64,000 nucleotides of DNA from JANOMH01 sp031422295 (GTDB taxonomy: Bacteria > Pseudomonadota > Alphaproteobacteria > Rhodobacterales > Rhodobacteraceae): positions 1 to 64,000 of the forward strand of contig JANOQM010000101.1 in the NCBI GenBank assembly GCA_031422295.1, in the 5' to 3' direction. How positions within the stretch are numbered: the stretch's first letter is position 1; each line of letters begins with the position of its first letter. The notes under the pieces were generated by a model. It was not told the DNA's origin, did not search any database, and saw nothing but the letters and a program-made list of their open reading frames with translations. Of this stretch, positions 32,368 to 41,067 are shown in pieces. Position numbers and translations under genes: made by a program.

Positions 32368-33441
32368 TCAGCCGCGCCGCCGCTTGCCGCCACCACCGCG
32401 CCCGCCGCCTGCCCCACCTTCGCCGGGCGCGCGGTTGGACCTGATCCATTCCGCCCCGGACGCGTCGTTGTTGGTCAGGAAATTGGCGGCCCGGATCGCC
32501 TCCATCTCCTTGCCGGACCGGGGTTTGGTTGAGCCCAGACCAGTCAGCACACAAAACAACTCAAGATCCATATCGTCGGGCACGATGATGCCCGCGGCGG
32601 CCAAAGCGAGCTTCTTTTCCTCGATCTTGCTCATCGGCACAGGCAGGGCGACCGGATTCATGATCGCGCTTGTCATGCCCGCGCACATTGCCATCGGCAG
32701 GAATGCGTTGTTGATCCCATGCCGGTTGGGCAGGCCAAAGCTGATGTTGGATGCGCCGCAAGTGGTGTTCACGCCCAGTTCCTCACGCAAGCGACGCACA
32801 AGTGCGAACACTTGCAGGCCAGCAGTGCCCATTGCGCCGATCGGCATGACCAACGGATCGACGACTATGTCATGCGCCGGAATGCCAAAATCAGCTGCGC
32901 GTTGGACAATTTTCTTGGCCACGGCAAACCGTACTTCGGGGTCTTCGCTGATCCCGGTGTCATCGTTGGAAATAGCCACGACCGGCACGTTGTATTTCTT
33001 GACCAGCGGCAGAACCAGTTCCATCCGCTCTTCCTCGCCCGTCACCGAATTCAGCAGCGGGCGGCCCTCGCAGGCAGCAAGGCCAGCCTCCAAAGCGCCG
33101 GGAACCGAACTGTCGATGCACAAGGGCACATCGACGATGGCCTGCACCCGCCGGATCAGTTCACGCATCAGCGGCGGCTCGACAAAGTTGTTGTCGGCAT
33201 AGCGCACGTCTGTGGCCATCATGTTGGTGAACACTGCACCAGAATTGATGTCCAGCATCGTTGCCCCGGCGGCGACCTGCGCAATCGCATCAGCCTCGAC
33301 CGTTGTAAAATCACCGGCCTCAAGCTCGGCTGCCAATTTCTTGCGGCCCGTGGGATTGATCCGTTCGCCGATCACGCAAAACGGCTGGTCAAAGCCGATG
33401 ATCACGGTTTTGGTTTTGGATTCGACGATAGTACGGGTCAT
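32368..33441 (-). CDS. methyltetrahydrofolate:corrinoid methyltransferase
   Basis: 357 residues. The pterin-binding TIM barrel (about 15-290) carries the signature FCVIGERINPTGRKKL, MLDINSGA and LCIDSS, IVVDPLVMPIGAMG and CGASNISFGLPNR. It moves a methyl group between a corrinoid protein and tetrahydrofolate. The C-terminus is unusual: after NNDASGAEWIRSNRAP comes a Gly/Arg-rich tail (GEGGAGGGRGGGGKRRRG). The start is 3 bases behind the MetF-like stop, so both are one operon. No corrinoid protein is encoded beside it. Confidence 0.9.
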   Translation of the reverse strand: MTRTIVESKTKTVIIGFDQPFCVIGERINPTGRKKLAAELEAGDFTTVEADAIAQVAAGATMLDINSGAVFTNMMATDVRYADNNFVEPPLMRELIRRVQAIVDVPLCIDSSVPGALEAGLAACEGRPLLNSVTGEEERMELVLPLVKKYNVPVVAISNDDTGISEDPEVRFAVAKKIVQRAADFGIPAHDIVVDPLVMPIGAMGTAGLQVFALVRRLREELGVNTTCGASNISFGLPNRHGINNAFLPMAMCAGMTSAIMNPVALPVPMSKIEEKKLALAAAGIIVPDDMDLELFCVLTGLGSTKPRSGKEMEAIRAANFLTNNDASGAEWIRSNRAPGEGGAGGGRGGGGKRRRG

Positions 33442-33444
33442 GGA

Positions 33445-34359
33445 TTATCCTTGGGCTGTGGCTTGGGTGGCCTGACCGCCGTGGTCAGCGGCCCAGGCGG
33501 CATTGGTCTTGATCCCGCCCAATGGGAAGAAGTGGACCTGTTCTATATTGAAATCAGGATGTGCAGCCTTGTGCGCCGCTAATCCTGCAACCACATCGGT
33601 CGGCTCATAGGGCAGCAGCAGTTTGGTCACATCCATCGCCCGCTTTTGCAACACGCGCAGGGATGGACCAACACCGCAGGCAATGGCGAATTTGATCAGG
33701 GTCTGCAACTTGGCCGGACCCGCGATGCCGATATGAATGGGCATGTCGATCCCGGCGGCCTTGAGTCCGTTGGCCCACGCGATGACCGGGGCGGCCTCAA
33801 AACAAAATTGGGTCGTGATCGCCATTTTCGCATCGGTCCGGTTGGCGAAATCCTGCTTCCAGTGCAGCGCATCCATGATGACCTGCTCGCCCCCCGCGAT
33901 GTCCTTGTTCCCCTCAGGGTGGCCTGCAACATGCAGACGGTCAAAGCCATCAAACAATCCGGTTTCGATCAGTTGCATCGAGCTGTGAAAATCACCGGCG
34001 GGCGTATTGACGCCGCCGCCCAGCAGCAGGGCCTGATGCACCCCTGCCTCGGTCTTATAGCGATTGATCCAATCAGCCAGCGTGGCGCGGTCCGGAATGA
34101 TCCGGGCCGGAAAATGCGGCATGACGTCAAAGCCTTCGTCGGCAATTCGTTTGGCGGTGGCCACCATATCTTCGATCGGGGTGCCTTCGATATGGGCGAC
34201 ATAGACGCGGGTGCCGCGTGGCAGCAGGGCGCGGAAATCTTCCACCTTTTCGGCGGTGCGCGGCATCACTTCGATTGAATAACCACCCAAGAATGCCTCA
34301 ACCACCTGGCCCGGGGCCACAGGGGCAGATTTGCGCTTGAGAAATGGAAGAAGCGACAT
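33445..34359 (-). CDS. methylenetetrahydrofolate reductase-like protein
   Basis: 304 residues of the MetF barrel family: SIEVMPRTAEKVEDF, YVAHIEGTPIEDMVATAKRI, MPHFPARII, ALLLGGGVNTPAGDF, and HIGIAGPAKLQTLI. It would interconvert methylene- and methyl-tetrahydrofolate. In this operon the oxidative direction, after demethylation of a donor, is plausible. AAGGAGG lies six bases before the ATG at 34359, clearly better than the frame start at 34407. It lacks the second domain of long MetF proteins. Confidence 0.88.
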   Translation of the reverse strand: MSLLPFLKRKSAPVAPGQVVEAFLGGYSIEVMPRTAEKVEDFRALLPRGTRVYVAHIEGTPIEDMVATAKRIADEGFDVMPHFPARIIPDRATLADWINRYKTEAGVHQALLLGGGVNTPAGDFHSSMQLIETGLFDGFDRLHVAGHPEGNKDIAGGEQVIMDALHWKQDFANRTDAKMAITTQFCFEAAPVIAWANGLKAAGIDMPIHIGIAGPAKLQTLIKFAIACGVGPSLRVLQKRAMDVTKLLLPYEPTDVVAGLAAHKAAHPDFNIEQVHFFPLGGIKTNAAWAADHGGQATQATAQG

Positions 34360-34403
34360 GAAAGCCTCCTTAAGGCGGGCGGGTGTCAGAATATGCGTGT
34401 CCG

Positions 34404-34700
34404 TCACGCGCGGCCGTCGTTGTTGATCAGGGTCATCAGGCGGTCTTTGTCGTATTCCACTTCGATCCGGGCAGCCTCGGCCACGGCAATCGCGTCTTGG
34501 TCGCCGTCCATTTCATAGGGGGCCGCTTTGCGCCATTCGGCCAGATACTCATCCGTCCCGGCGGCACCGGTTTTCATTGCAGCGCGGTCAATGGCCTGCT
34601 CAAAGCGTTCAGACAACTGCACTTTTGCAGCCTTGCGGCCTTTGCCGACAATCACTTGCGCGGGGATATCACGCCAGTAGACGATGGTAACTTCGGGCAT
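34404..34700 (-). CDS. virulence-factor domain protein (PF13769 type)
   Basis: 98 residues (MPEVTIVYWRDIPAQVIVGKGRKAAKVQLSERFEQAIDR...). The family name is historical and no virulence role is known. It is regularly found next to MetF-like and corrinoid methyltransferase genes in Rhodobacteraceae, as here, 44 bases upstream. The fold appears alpha/beta with an acidic C-terminus. The ATG at 34700 starts the conserved part; the longer frame is rejected. Confidence 0.82.
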   Translation of the reverse strand: MPEVTIVYWRDIPAQVIVGKGRKAAKVQLSERFEQAIDRAAMKTGAAGTDEYLAEWRKAAPYEMDGDQDAIAVAEAARIEVEYDKDRLMTLINNDGRA

Positions 34701-34780
34701 CTGATTCCTCGCTGCTGATGACGTGACTTCTACGCGGCGCGCCCTTCGCCACAGGGTCGGTTTTCGACATCGCGCAGGCG

Positions 34781-34807
34781 GCAAACGACCGCTGCGGTCG
34801 CATTTGC
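34781..34807. repeat. inverted repeat in the ppx / methyltransferase divergent gap
   Basis: CGACCGC-T-GCGGTCG (34786-34800) is a perfect palindrome, extended by GCAAA (34781-34785) and TTTGC (34803-34807). It lies in the 276-base gap between the virulence-factor gene and ppx, which otherwise holds no gene. It could be an operator for the methyltransferase operon or a structured leader. Confidence 0.45.
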
Positions 34808-34976
34808 GCTTATGTCAGTCGCGCAAGTGTAGGGCCATAGCCTGCATTCACCATATTCCACATGATCCTGATGTGGTTGCTTTGTAAAAATGCACGCTGA
34901 TGTGCGCATCACAACGCTTGCGTGACGGCCCGGTCCTGCCTACCGTAGCACCAACTCGAAATGGAGGGCGTTGCAA

Positions 34977-36089
34977 ATGACGCCCAAGCGTCCCATCGGT
35001 GCGGGCGCGTTCCCCCAAGCGGTCGATAGCCCCGCGCCCGAAATGCCCGATCCAGCATCGCTTTATGCGGCGCTTGATCTGGGAACGAACAGTTGTCGCA
35101 TGCTGATTGCCCAACCCAAGGGCAGTCAGTTTCATGTCGTTGATAGCTTTTCAAAATCGGTCCAACTTGGTCAAGGCCTTGAAAACTCGGGGAAACTCAG
35201 CCGGGCCTCAATGGCGCGCACGATTAATGCCTTGCGGATTTGCCGCCAGAAACTGGCCCGCCATCAGGTCACGCGGATGCGGCTGGTGGCGACCGAGGCC
35301 TGCAGGCGGGCGCGCAACGGTGCTGCGTTTTTGGCGCAGGTCCGTCGTGAAACCGGGTTGACGCTTGAGATTATTCAGCCGGAAGAAGAGGCGCGGCTGG
35401 CGGTGATTTCCTGCGCGCCGCTGGTGTCGATCCGCACCGAACAGCTTTTGGTGGTCGATATTGGTGGCGGTTCGACCGAATTGGTCTGGATCGACCTGAC
35501 CAATGTGCCGCCGCGGGAACGCCCCCGCGCGATCATGCGGCTGCATGCCGGGTTCCGCCAAGATCCGGGGCCTTTTGCGGCGGCCAAGGTCGTGGACTGG
35601 ATTTCGGTACCCCTCGGGGTTGCCACCTTGCGCGATCAGTTTCAAGATGTTGAAGATGACGCGGCCCGGTTTGCGCTGATGAGCTGGTTTTTCGAAGAAA
35701 ACCTGTCAGCTTTTGCGCCGTCTGCCGCTGTCCAGGCCCGCAAGGGCTTTCAGATTATTGGCACCTCAGGCACAGTGACCACGGTTGCAGCTTCGCATCT
35801 GGGCCTGAAACGCTATGACCGGAACAAGGTCGACGGGCTGCGGATGACGTCCGATCAGATTGACGCGGTAATCCGCGATTACCTGTCATTAGGCCCCGAG
35901 GGGCGGCGCACCGATCCGCGTATTGGCCGCGACCGGCAGGCGTTGATCATGTCCGGTGCCGCGATTTTGCAGGCGCTGATGCGGCTGTGGCCCACAGACC
36001 GGTTGTCAGTGGCAGACCGGGGCCTGCGTGAAGGGCTGCTTTATGCGCAGATGAGTGCGGATGGTACGCTGGAGGATGCGCCGTTTTAA
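34977..36089 (+). CDS. exopolyphosphatase / pppGpp phosphohydrolase (Ppx/GppA)
   Basis: 370 residues. Degrades polyphosphate or converts pppGpp to ppGpp. ASKHA-fold motifs: YAALDLGTNSCRMLIAQ (phosphate 1), LLVVDIGGGSTELVWI (phosphate 2), and IIGTSGTVTTVAASHL. The length is that of the short form without a C-terminal HD domain. GGAGGG at 34963-34968 sets the ATG at 34977; an in-frame TTG six bases upstream is rejected. rlmE, which I know as a frequent partner of this gene in Rhodobacteraceae, is 3 kb away and not linked. Confidence 0.92.
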   Translation: MTPKRPIGAGAFPQAVDSPAPEMPDPASLYAALDLGTNSCRMLIAQPKGSQFHVVDSFSKSVQLGQGLENSGKLSRASMARTINALRICRQKLARHQVTRMRLVATEACRRARNGAAFLAQVRRETGLTLEIIQPEEEARLAVISCAPLVSIRTEQLLVVDIGGGSTELVWIDLTNVPPRERPRAIMRLHAGFRQDPGPFAAAKVVDWISVPLGVATLRDQFQDVEDDAARFALMSWFFEENLSAFAPSAAVQARKGFQIIGTSGTVTTVAASHLGLKRYDRNKVDGLRMTSDQIDAVIRDYLSLGPEGRRTDPRIGRDRQALIMSGAAILQALMRLWPTDRLSVADRGLREGLLYAQMSADGTLEDAPF

Positions 36090-36169
36090 GCCGGCTGTCG
36101 TTGGGTTTGACGCCATCAGATCGGCCCGGTAAACTACTCCCACGGCGCATCCGAGTGGAACTAAAATAC

Positions 36170-37501
36170 ATGAATTTCGACCTCAAGCGCGATGATTTTC
36201 CACCAGATTTCGTCTTTGGTGCGGCAACTGCGGCCTACCAGATTGAAGGTCACAAATACGGTGGTGCAGGATCCACGCACTGGGACACCTTTGCCGCAAC
36301 CCCGGGCAACGTGGTGCGTGCCGAGGATGGTGCGCTGGCTTGTGATCATTACCACCAATATCCCGCCGATCTGGACCTGCTAAAGGACGCAGGTTTTGAC
36401 GGCTACCGGTTTTCAACCTCTTGGGCGCGGGTGATGCCCGAAGGGCGCGGTGCGGTGAACGCCGAAGGTCTGGATTTTTATGATCGGTTGGTGGACGGCA
36501 TGCTGGAACGCGGATTAAAGCCGTTTCAAACGTTGTATCACTGGGAAATGCCCTCGGCCCTCGCCGATCTAGGCGGCTGGACCAACCGAGATGTGGCGCT
36601 GTGGTTTGCCGATTTCGCGGAAATCATCACCCGGCGCATTGGCGACCGGGTGGCCAGTATCGCCACCATCAACGAGCCATGGTGCGTATCGTTCCTATCG
36701 CATTTTATTGGCGCACATGCCCCCGGCCAACGTGATATCCGCGCCACCGCCCGGGCTATGCACCACGTTAACCTTGCCCATGCCGAGGCGATGTTGCGCT
36801 TGCGCGGCATGGGGCAGAATAACCTTGGGATTGTATTGAATTTTGACCGTGCCCTGCCATCAGATGAAAGTGCTGGCGCAGCGGCCGCCGCTAATTTGCA
36901 AGACGCAATCTTTAACCGCTGGTTTATTCAAGCGATCACCAAGGGCACATATCCCGCCGAAGTGCTGGAGGGGTTTGGCGCGCATATGCCCAAAGACTGG
37001 CAGGCGGACATGCAGACAATCCGCCAGCCACTGGATTGGCTGGGCATTAACTATTACACCCGCGGACTATATGTGCCCGACACGACAATCCCATGGCCGT
37101 CAATCCGTCCGGTGCCCGGCAACCTGCCCAAGACCCAGATGGAGTGGGAGATTTTTCCCGATGGTCTGCATCATTTCCTGACCCGGATGGCGCGGGACTA
37201 TGTGGGTGATCTGCCGCTCTATGTCACCGAAAATGGTATGGCTTGGCCCGATGTGGTCGAAAATGGAGCAGTCTATGACCCGCAACGTGTGGCGTTCATC
37301 CATGACCATTTGCAGGCCACACACCGCGCGATTGCCGATGGTGCGAATGTAAAAGGGTTCTTTTATTGGTCGCTCCTCGATAACTTCGAATGGGCATTGG
37401 GGTATGAGAAACGATTTGGCATCGTACATGTTGACTTTGAAACCTTGAAAAGGACCCCAAAATCGTCTTATCACGCGCTCAAATCCGTGCTTTCCCGATA
37501 A
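36170..37501 (+). CDS. GH1 family beta-glucosidase
   Basis: 443 residues. Hydrolyses beta-glucosides such as cellobiose. The acid/base Glu169 is in TINEPW, the nucleophile Glu354 in YVTENGM, and the GH1 N-terminal signature is FVFGAATAAYQIEGH. There is no signal peptide, so it acts in the cytoplasm on imported sugars. The ATG at 36170 has no strong ribosome site. It ends 15 bases before glucokinase, which phosphorylates the released glucose; no transporter is adjacent. Confidence 0.95.
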   Translation: MNFDLKRDDFPPDFVFGAATAAYQIEGHKYGGAGSTHWDTFAATPGNVVRAEDGALACDHYHQYPADLDLLKDAGFDGYRFSTSWARVMPEGRGAVNAEGLDFYDRLVDGMLERGLKPFQTLYHWEMPSALADLGGWTNRDVALWFADFAEIITRRIGDRVASIATINEPWCVSFLSHFIGAHAPGQRDIRATARAMHHVNLAHAEAMLRLRGMGQNNLGIVLNFDRALPSDESAGAAAAANLQDAIFNRWFIQAITKGTYPAEVLEGFGAHMPKDWQADMQTIRQPLDWLGINYYTRGLYVPDTTIPWPSIRPVPGNLPKTQMEWEIFPDGLHHFLTRMARDYVGDLPLYVTENGMAWPDVVENGAVYDPQRVAFIHDHLQATHRAIADGANVKGFFYWSLLDNFEWALGYEKRFGIVHVDFETLKRTPKSSYHALKSVLSR

Positions 37502-37516
37502 TTGACAGGACCCCCG

Positions 37517-38488
37517 ATGCAGCACCCCGCACAGACTTATTCGCTGGTGGCCGATGTCGGCGGAACCAATACTCGCGTGGCCTTGGCGTTGGGGCCGCAA
37601 GTCGTTGAAAACACTGTGCGACGGTATGAAAATAGCAAGTTTTCTGATCTGGAATCGGTCCTTCGGCAGTATCTGACAGACGAAGGTGGGGTCGTTCCAC
37701 TGGCCGCCTGTGTCGCCATGGCAGGCCCGGTCCGCGATGGGCGCGCTGTCATGACCAATCTGGGCTGGTCGATGGATAAGGCCGGACTGGCGGCCGTCGC
37801 TGGGGTCAAAACTGTCGCCATCTTGAACGATTTGCAGGCACAGGGGCATGCTTTGGGCCATATTGATCCAATCCACATCCGTACGTTGATGCCGTTTTCG
37901 CGTGCGACCGCACATGCCGCCAAACTGGTGATTGGCGTCGGCACCGGGTTCAATGCCGCTCCGGTCTTTGACACCGATGGCGGTCGGTTTGTCCCGCCAT
38001 CTGAATCCGGCCATGTTAACCTGCCCATCCGGGACGAAATTGACCTGCAACTGGGTGAGTTCGTCGCCGCTGCCAAAGGCTGCCCGTCGGTAGAAGACGT
38101 GTTATCAGGCCGAGGATTAGAGGCGGTCTACCGCTGGTTGGGCCACACAGACGGCAGTCTGGTTGAAAAGTCGGCGCATGATATCATGTCCGCAGTGGGC
38201 CAATCTGATGATCTGCGCGCTACCCAAGCGGTACGGATCGTGACGCGGTTCCTCGCGGCAGTGGCCGGAAATCTGGCGCTGATCCAGTTGCCTTTTGGCG
38301 GAGTTTATCTCGTGGGTGGGGTGGCCCGGTCTTTGGCACCCCATCTTGCCGCGAATGGTTTTGCAGATGCGTTCCGCGACAAGGGCCGGTTTTCTGACTT
38401 TATGAACAATTTTGGGGTCGGCGTGATCGAAGATGATTACGCGGCACTCACGGGTTGCGCCGCCCACCTTGCTGCACTGGTCGGATGA
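37517..38488 (+). CDS. glk: glucokinase
   Basis: 323 residues of the bacterial glucokinase family (not ROK). Motifs: LVADVGGTNTRVALAL at the N-terminus, AMAGPVRDGRAVMTNLGWSM, VIGVGTGFNAAPVF, and the sugar-binding PPSESGHVNL. AGGA just upstream sets the ATG at 37517. It is co-directional with the beta-glucosidase. Its product, glucose 6-phosphate, feeds Pgi/Zwf encoded 10-13 kb away. Confidence 0.94.
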   Translation: MQHPAQTYSLVADVGGTNTRVALALGPQVVENTVRRYENSKFSDLESVLRQYLTDEGGVVPLAACVAMAGPVRDGRAVMTNLGWSMDKAGLAAVAGVKTVAILNDLQAQGHALGHIDPIHIRTLMPFSRATAHAAKLVIGVGTGFNAAPVFDTDGGRFVPPSESGHVNLPIRDEIDLQLGEFVAAAKGCPSVEDVLSGRGLEAVYRWLGHTDGSLVEKSAHDIMSAVGQSDDLRATQAVRIVTRFLAAVAGNLALIQLPFGGVYLVGGVARSLAPHLAANGFADAFRDKGRFSDFMNNFGVGVIEDDYAALTGCAAHLAALVG

Positions 38489-38636
38489 TTGCGCCGTTTT
38501 TTGCCGCAGAAAACGGGATGTGATTTTTTCTCGATGCGCTTTCGATAGCAGGATTTAGATCATGCGACCGGCAGCGGCTTATGTATTAAAAAGCTATTCG
38601 CGCTCGGTTAATCTTGCCACAAGACATGCCCGACCG

Positions 38637-40952
38637 TTAATGTAATTGCCTTTGTACCGTTGTCGTCAAGTCAACTAGCGAAAATGGCTTGGGCAGAAAT
38701 ACCGAATTCGGGATCATCGCCTGATGTTCGGTAAAGGCATCTTCAGCATAACCCGAGACAAAAACCACCTTAGTGTTAGGCCGGCTTGTCAGCGCCTCTT
38801 TGACCCATGTGGGGCCATCTTTTCCTGGCATGATGACGTCGGTTACAAAGATATCAACAACAAGGCCGGGGTCCTGCAACAACAGCAGCGCGGCCTCGGC
38901 GCTTTCTGCCTCGAGCACCGAATAGCCGCGCAGACGCAGCGCGCGCGACGCAAAAGCCCGCACCGGCGCCTCGTCTTCGACCAGCAAAACCACACCTTCG
39001 GCTTTACGGCTGGACAGCGGCATTTCAGGCTTTGCGACCTGAACCGCGACCGTCAGTGGTTTATCATGGCTAGGGAAGTACAAAGTAAACGTCGTGCCGA
39101 TACCGACCTCGCTATCGGCAAAGATGAAACCGCCAGTCTGTTTCACAATTCCATAAGCCGTGGACAGCCCCAATCCGGTACCTTCGCCGGGGCGCTTGGT
39201 TGTATAGAACGGCTCGAAAATCTTCGGCAGCTTTTCAGGTGCGATTCCCGTACCTTCATCGACAACCCGGACCAGAACATAGCTGCCGGCCGGAACTGTC
39301 GCCCGATCACGCGTCCATGGTTCGGCCATAAGAAGGTTTTCAGTTTCCAGCCGAATTTCGCCGCCCTCTGGCATCGCATCGCGCGCATTGACAACAAGGT
39401 TCATAATGACCTGTTCCAGTTGGCGTTTATCCGCCCTGACATGCAGCAGCGACGGGTCATGGTTCAACGTCAACTGGACTTTTTCACCAACCAGCCGGTT
39501 CAGCAAATGGGTCAGGTCGGACAATGTATCGCGCATGTCCAGAATTTCAGGCATCAGATTTTGTTTGCGCGAAAACGCCAGCAGCTGGCCGACAAGGCTG
39601 GCCGCCCGATTTGCATTCTGGTGAATCTGAATCAGGTCACCATAATCATGGTCACCCTGGTCGTGACGTAAAAGCAAAAGGTCACAATGGCCGGATATTG
39701 CGGTCAGCAAGTTGTTGAAATCATGTGCAACACCACCGGCCAGCTGGCCGATGGCCTGCATTTTCTGACTTTGAACAAACTGCGCCTCAAGGGTTTTCAG
39801 CTCAGTGACATCATTCAGGACAGCGATTAAATGGCGGTCTGGCCCTGTCCCGCTGGCATGAAGCGCTACCCGCAGAAACGTATCCTGATGCGCACCTGTG
39901 CCGCGCAGGAATTGCGGGGTTGGGCTACCGCGGCCGTCGATGGTTTCGGTCAGCCAGTCAATAACTGGCCGCCCCAAACCCTCGAGCAGGTCGGACATAC
40001 GGGCGCCCGGACCCACGGGCATGGGTAGCAAACTTCGGGCTTCGCGGTTACAGGCCAGCACTTCACCCGTTGGGGCCACTTTCAACAAAGGCACGGGCAG
40101 ATCTTCTATCGCACTCCATCCCGTTACGCCGCCCGCATCGCCGCCAATTGAATCGGCCGGAAGCAGGTAAATCTGTCTACGACCCCCGCTACCGGCCACC
40201 TCGGCGACAAGGCAATCGACGACGCCGTCGACACCATCAACCTGGTGGACCTGACCGCTGATCAGCGGCAGTGCGCGAAACACCCGGTCCAATGTACGGA
40301 CGCGTCCACCGGCCAGCCTGCGAAACGCCTCGTTCATATATAGAATCGTACCAGTAGGGCCAGCCGTCAACATCGGGAGGCTTAGCGCATCGGCATTGCG
40401 TCCCGATCCGGCCCGTTCCGACATATCTTCGATCCGCCACAAAAACGCGATTTCACTGACGCGGTGAACCGAAAGGCGCAGATGCCCGCGCCGGGTGACG
40501 ATATCATCGCGTGCCACCCCCAGCGACCGCGCCCGGCCTTGCAAGCGGAACAAAACGGCACCCGGGCTGGCAAACAAATCGGCAAACGCAGTTGCCAATG
40601 TGTCAAATGGCTTGTCTCGGTATCTGTCTGCTGCCGCCGTGTTCCGATAAACCACCTGACCTTCGGCATCGGTGATAAAGCTGGGCCAGGCATCGTTTTC
40701 GACAAAGCCTGAAACCGTCGTTATGAGCAAAGCCTGTCGGGCGCGCCGCCGCATGCGCGACGCGATTGACACCACAGCAACTGCGAACAGGATCCCACTT
40801 AGCAGGGTCAGCCCAAGCATCGCTCTTTGATCCGGCATCATCAGGCCGCCGAGCATGGCCAACAGCGCCAAGACAAAAATTGACGGAATAAACGGAAGTC
40901 TGCGGTCCGACGAATAGGACGCAGAGGCACTTTCCATTTCCGCTTGGGACAC
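38637..40952 (-). CDS. cckA: cell-cycle hybrid histidine kinase CckA
   Basis: 771 residues. Two membrane helices (about 20-70), PAS-like sensor regions (about 95-370), and the kinase core with phospho-acceptor His410 in GGVAHDFNNLLTAISGH. ATPase G-boxes are DEGTGIAPEKLP and GEGTGLGLSTAYG. The receiver domain has Asp705 in VTDVIMPGKDG. CckA feeds phosphate through ChpT to CtrA, controlling the cell cycle, and in Rhodobacteraceae motility and gene transfer agents. The GTG at 40952 is preceded by AAGGGAG seven bases upstream, better than the ATG at 40937 or the TTG at 41057. Confidence 0.93.
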   Translation of the reverse strand: MSQAEMESASASYSSDRRLPFIPSIFVLALLAMLGGLMMPDQRAMLGLTLLSGILFAVAVVSIASRMRRRARQALLITTVSGFVENDAWPSFITDAEGQVVYRNTAAADRYRDKPFDTLATAFADLFASPGAVLFRLQGRARSLGVARDDIVTRRGHLRLSVHRVSEIAFLWRIEDMSERAGSGRNADALSLPMLTAGPTGTILYMNEAFRRLAGGRVRTLDRVFRALPLISGQVHQVDGVDGVVDCLVAEVAGSGGRRQIYLLPADSIGGDAGGVTGWSAIEDLPVPLLKVAPTGEVLACNREARSLLPMPVGPGARMSDLLEGLGRPVIDWLTETIDGRGSPTPQFLRGTGAHQDTFLRVALHASGTGPDRHLIAVLNDVTELKTLEAQFVQSQKMQAIGQLAGGVAHDFNNLLTAISGHCDLLLLRHDQGDHDYGDLIQIHQNANRAASLVGQLLAFSRKQNLMPEILDMRDTLSDLTHLLNRLVGEKVQLTLNHDPSLLHVRADKRQLEQVIMNLVVNARDAMPEGGEIRLETENLLMAEPWTRDRATVPAGSYVLVRVVDEGTGIAPEKLPKIFEPFYTTKRPGEGTGLGLSTAYGIVKQTGGFIFADSEVGIGTTFTLYFPSHDKPLTVAVQVAKPEMPLSSRKAEGVVLLVEDEAPVRAFASRALRLRGYSVLEAESAEAALLLLQDPGLVVDIFVTDVIMPGKDGPTWVKEALTSRPNTKVVFVSGYAEDAFTEHQAMIPNSVFLPKPFSLVDLTTTVQRQLH

Positions 40953-41067
40953 GCCAAAGCTCCCTTGATTCGCTTCACCTCTAATCCACCGCAGAAACCC
41001 TAACAGATGGTGAATATAGCCAAGGAAAACCCTACGCAGGTCTGTAAAGGCATGCAACTAAAGGTTG

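Noticed and set aside
37100..38050. 316-codon minus-strand frame
   Set aside because: Antisense across the beta-glucosidase/glucokinase junction with shadow-like composition.
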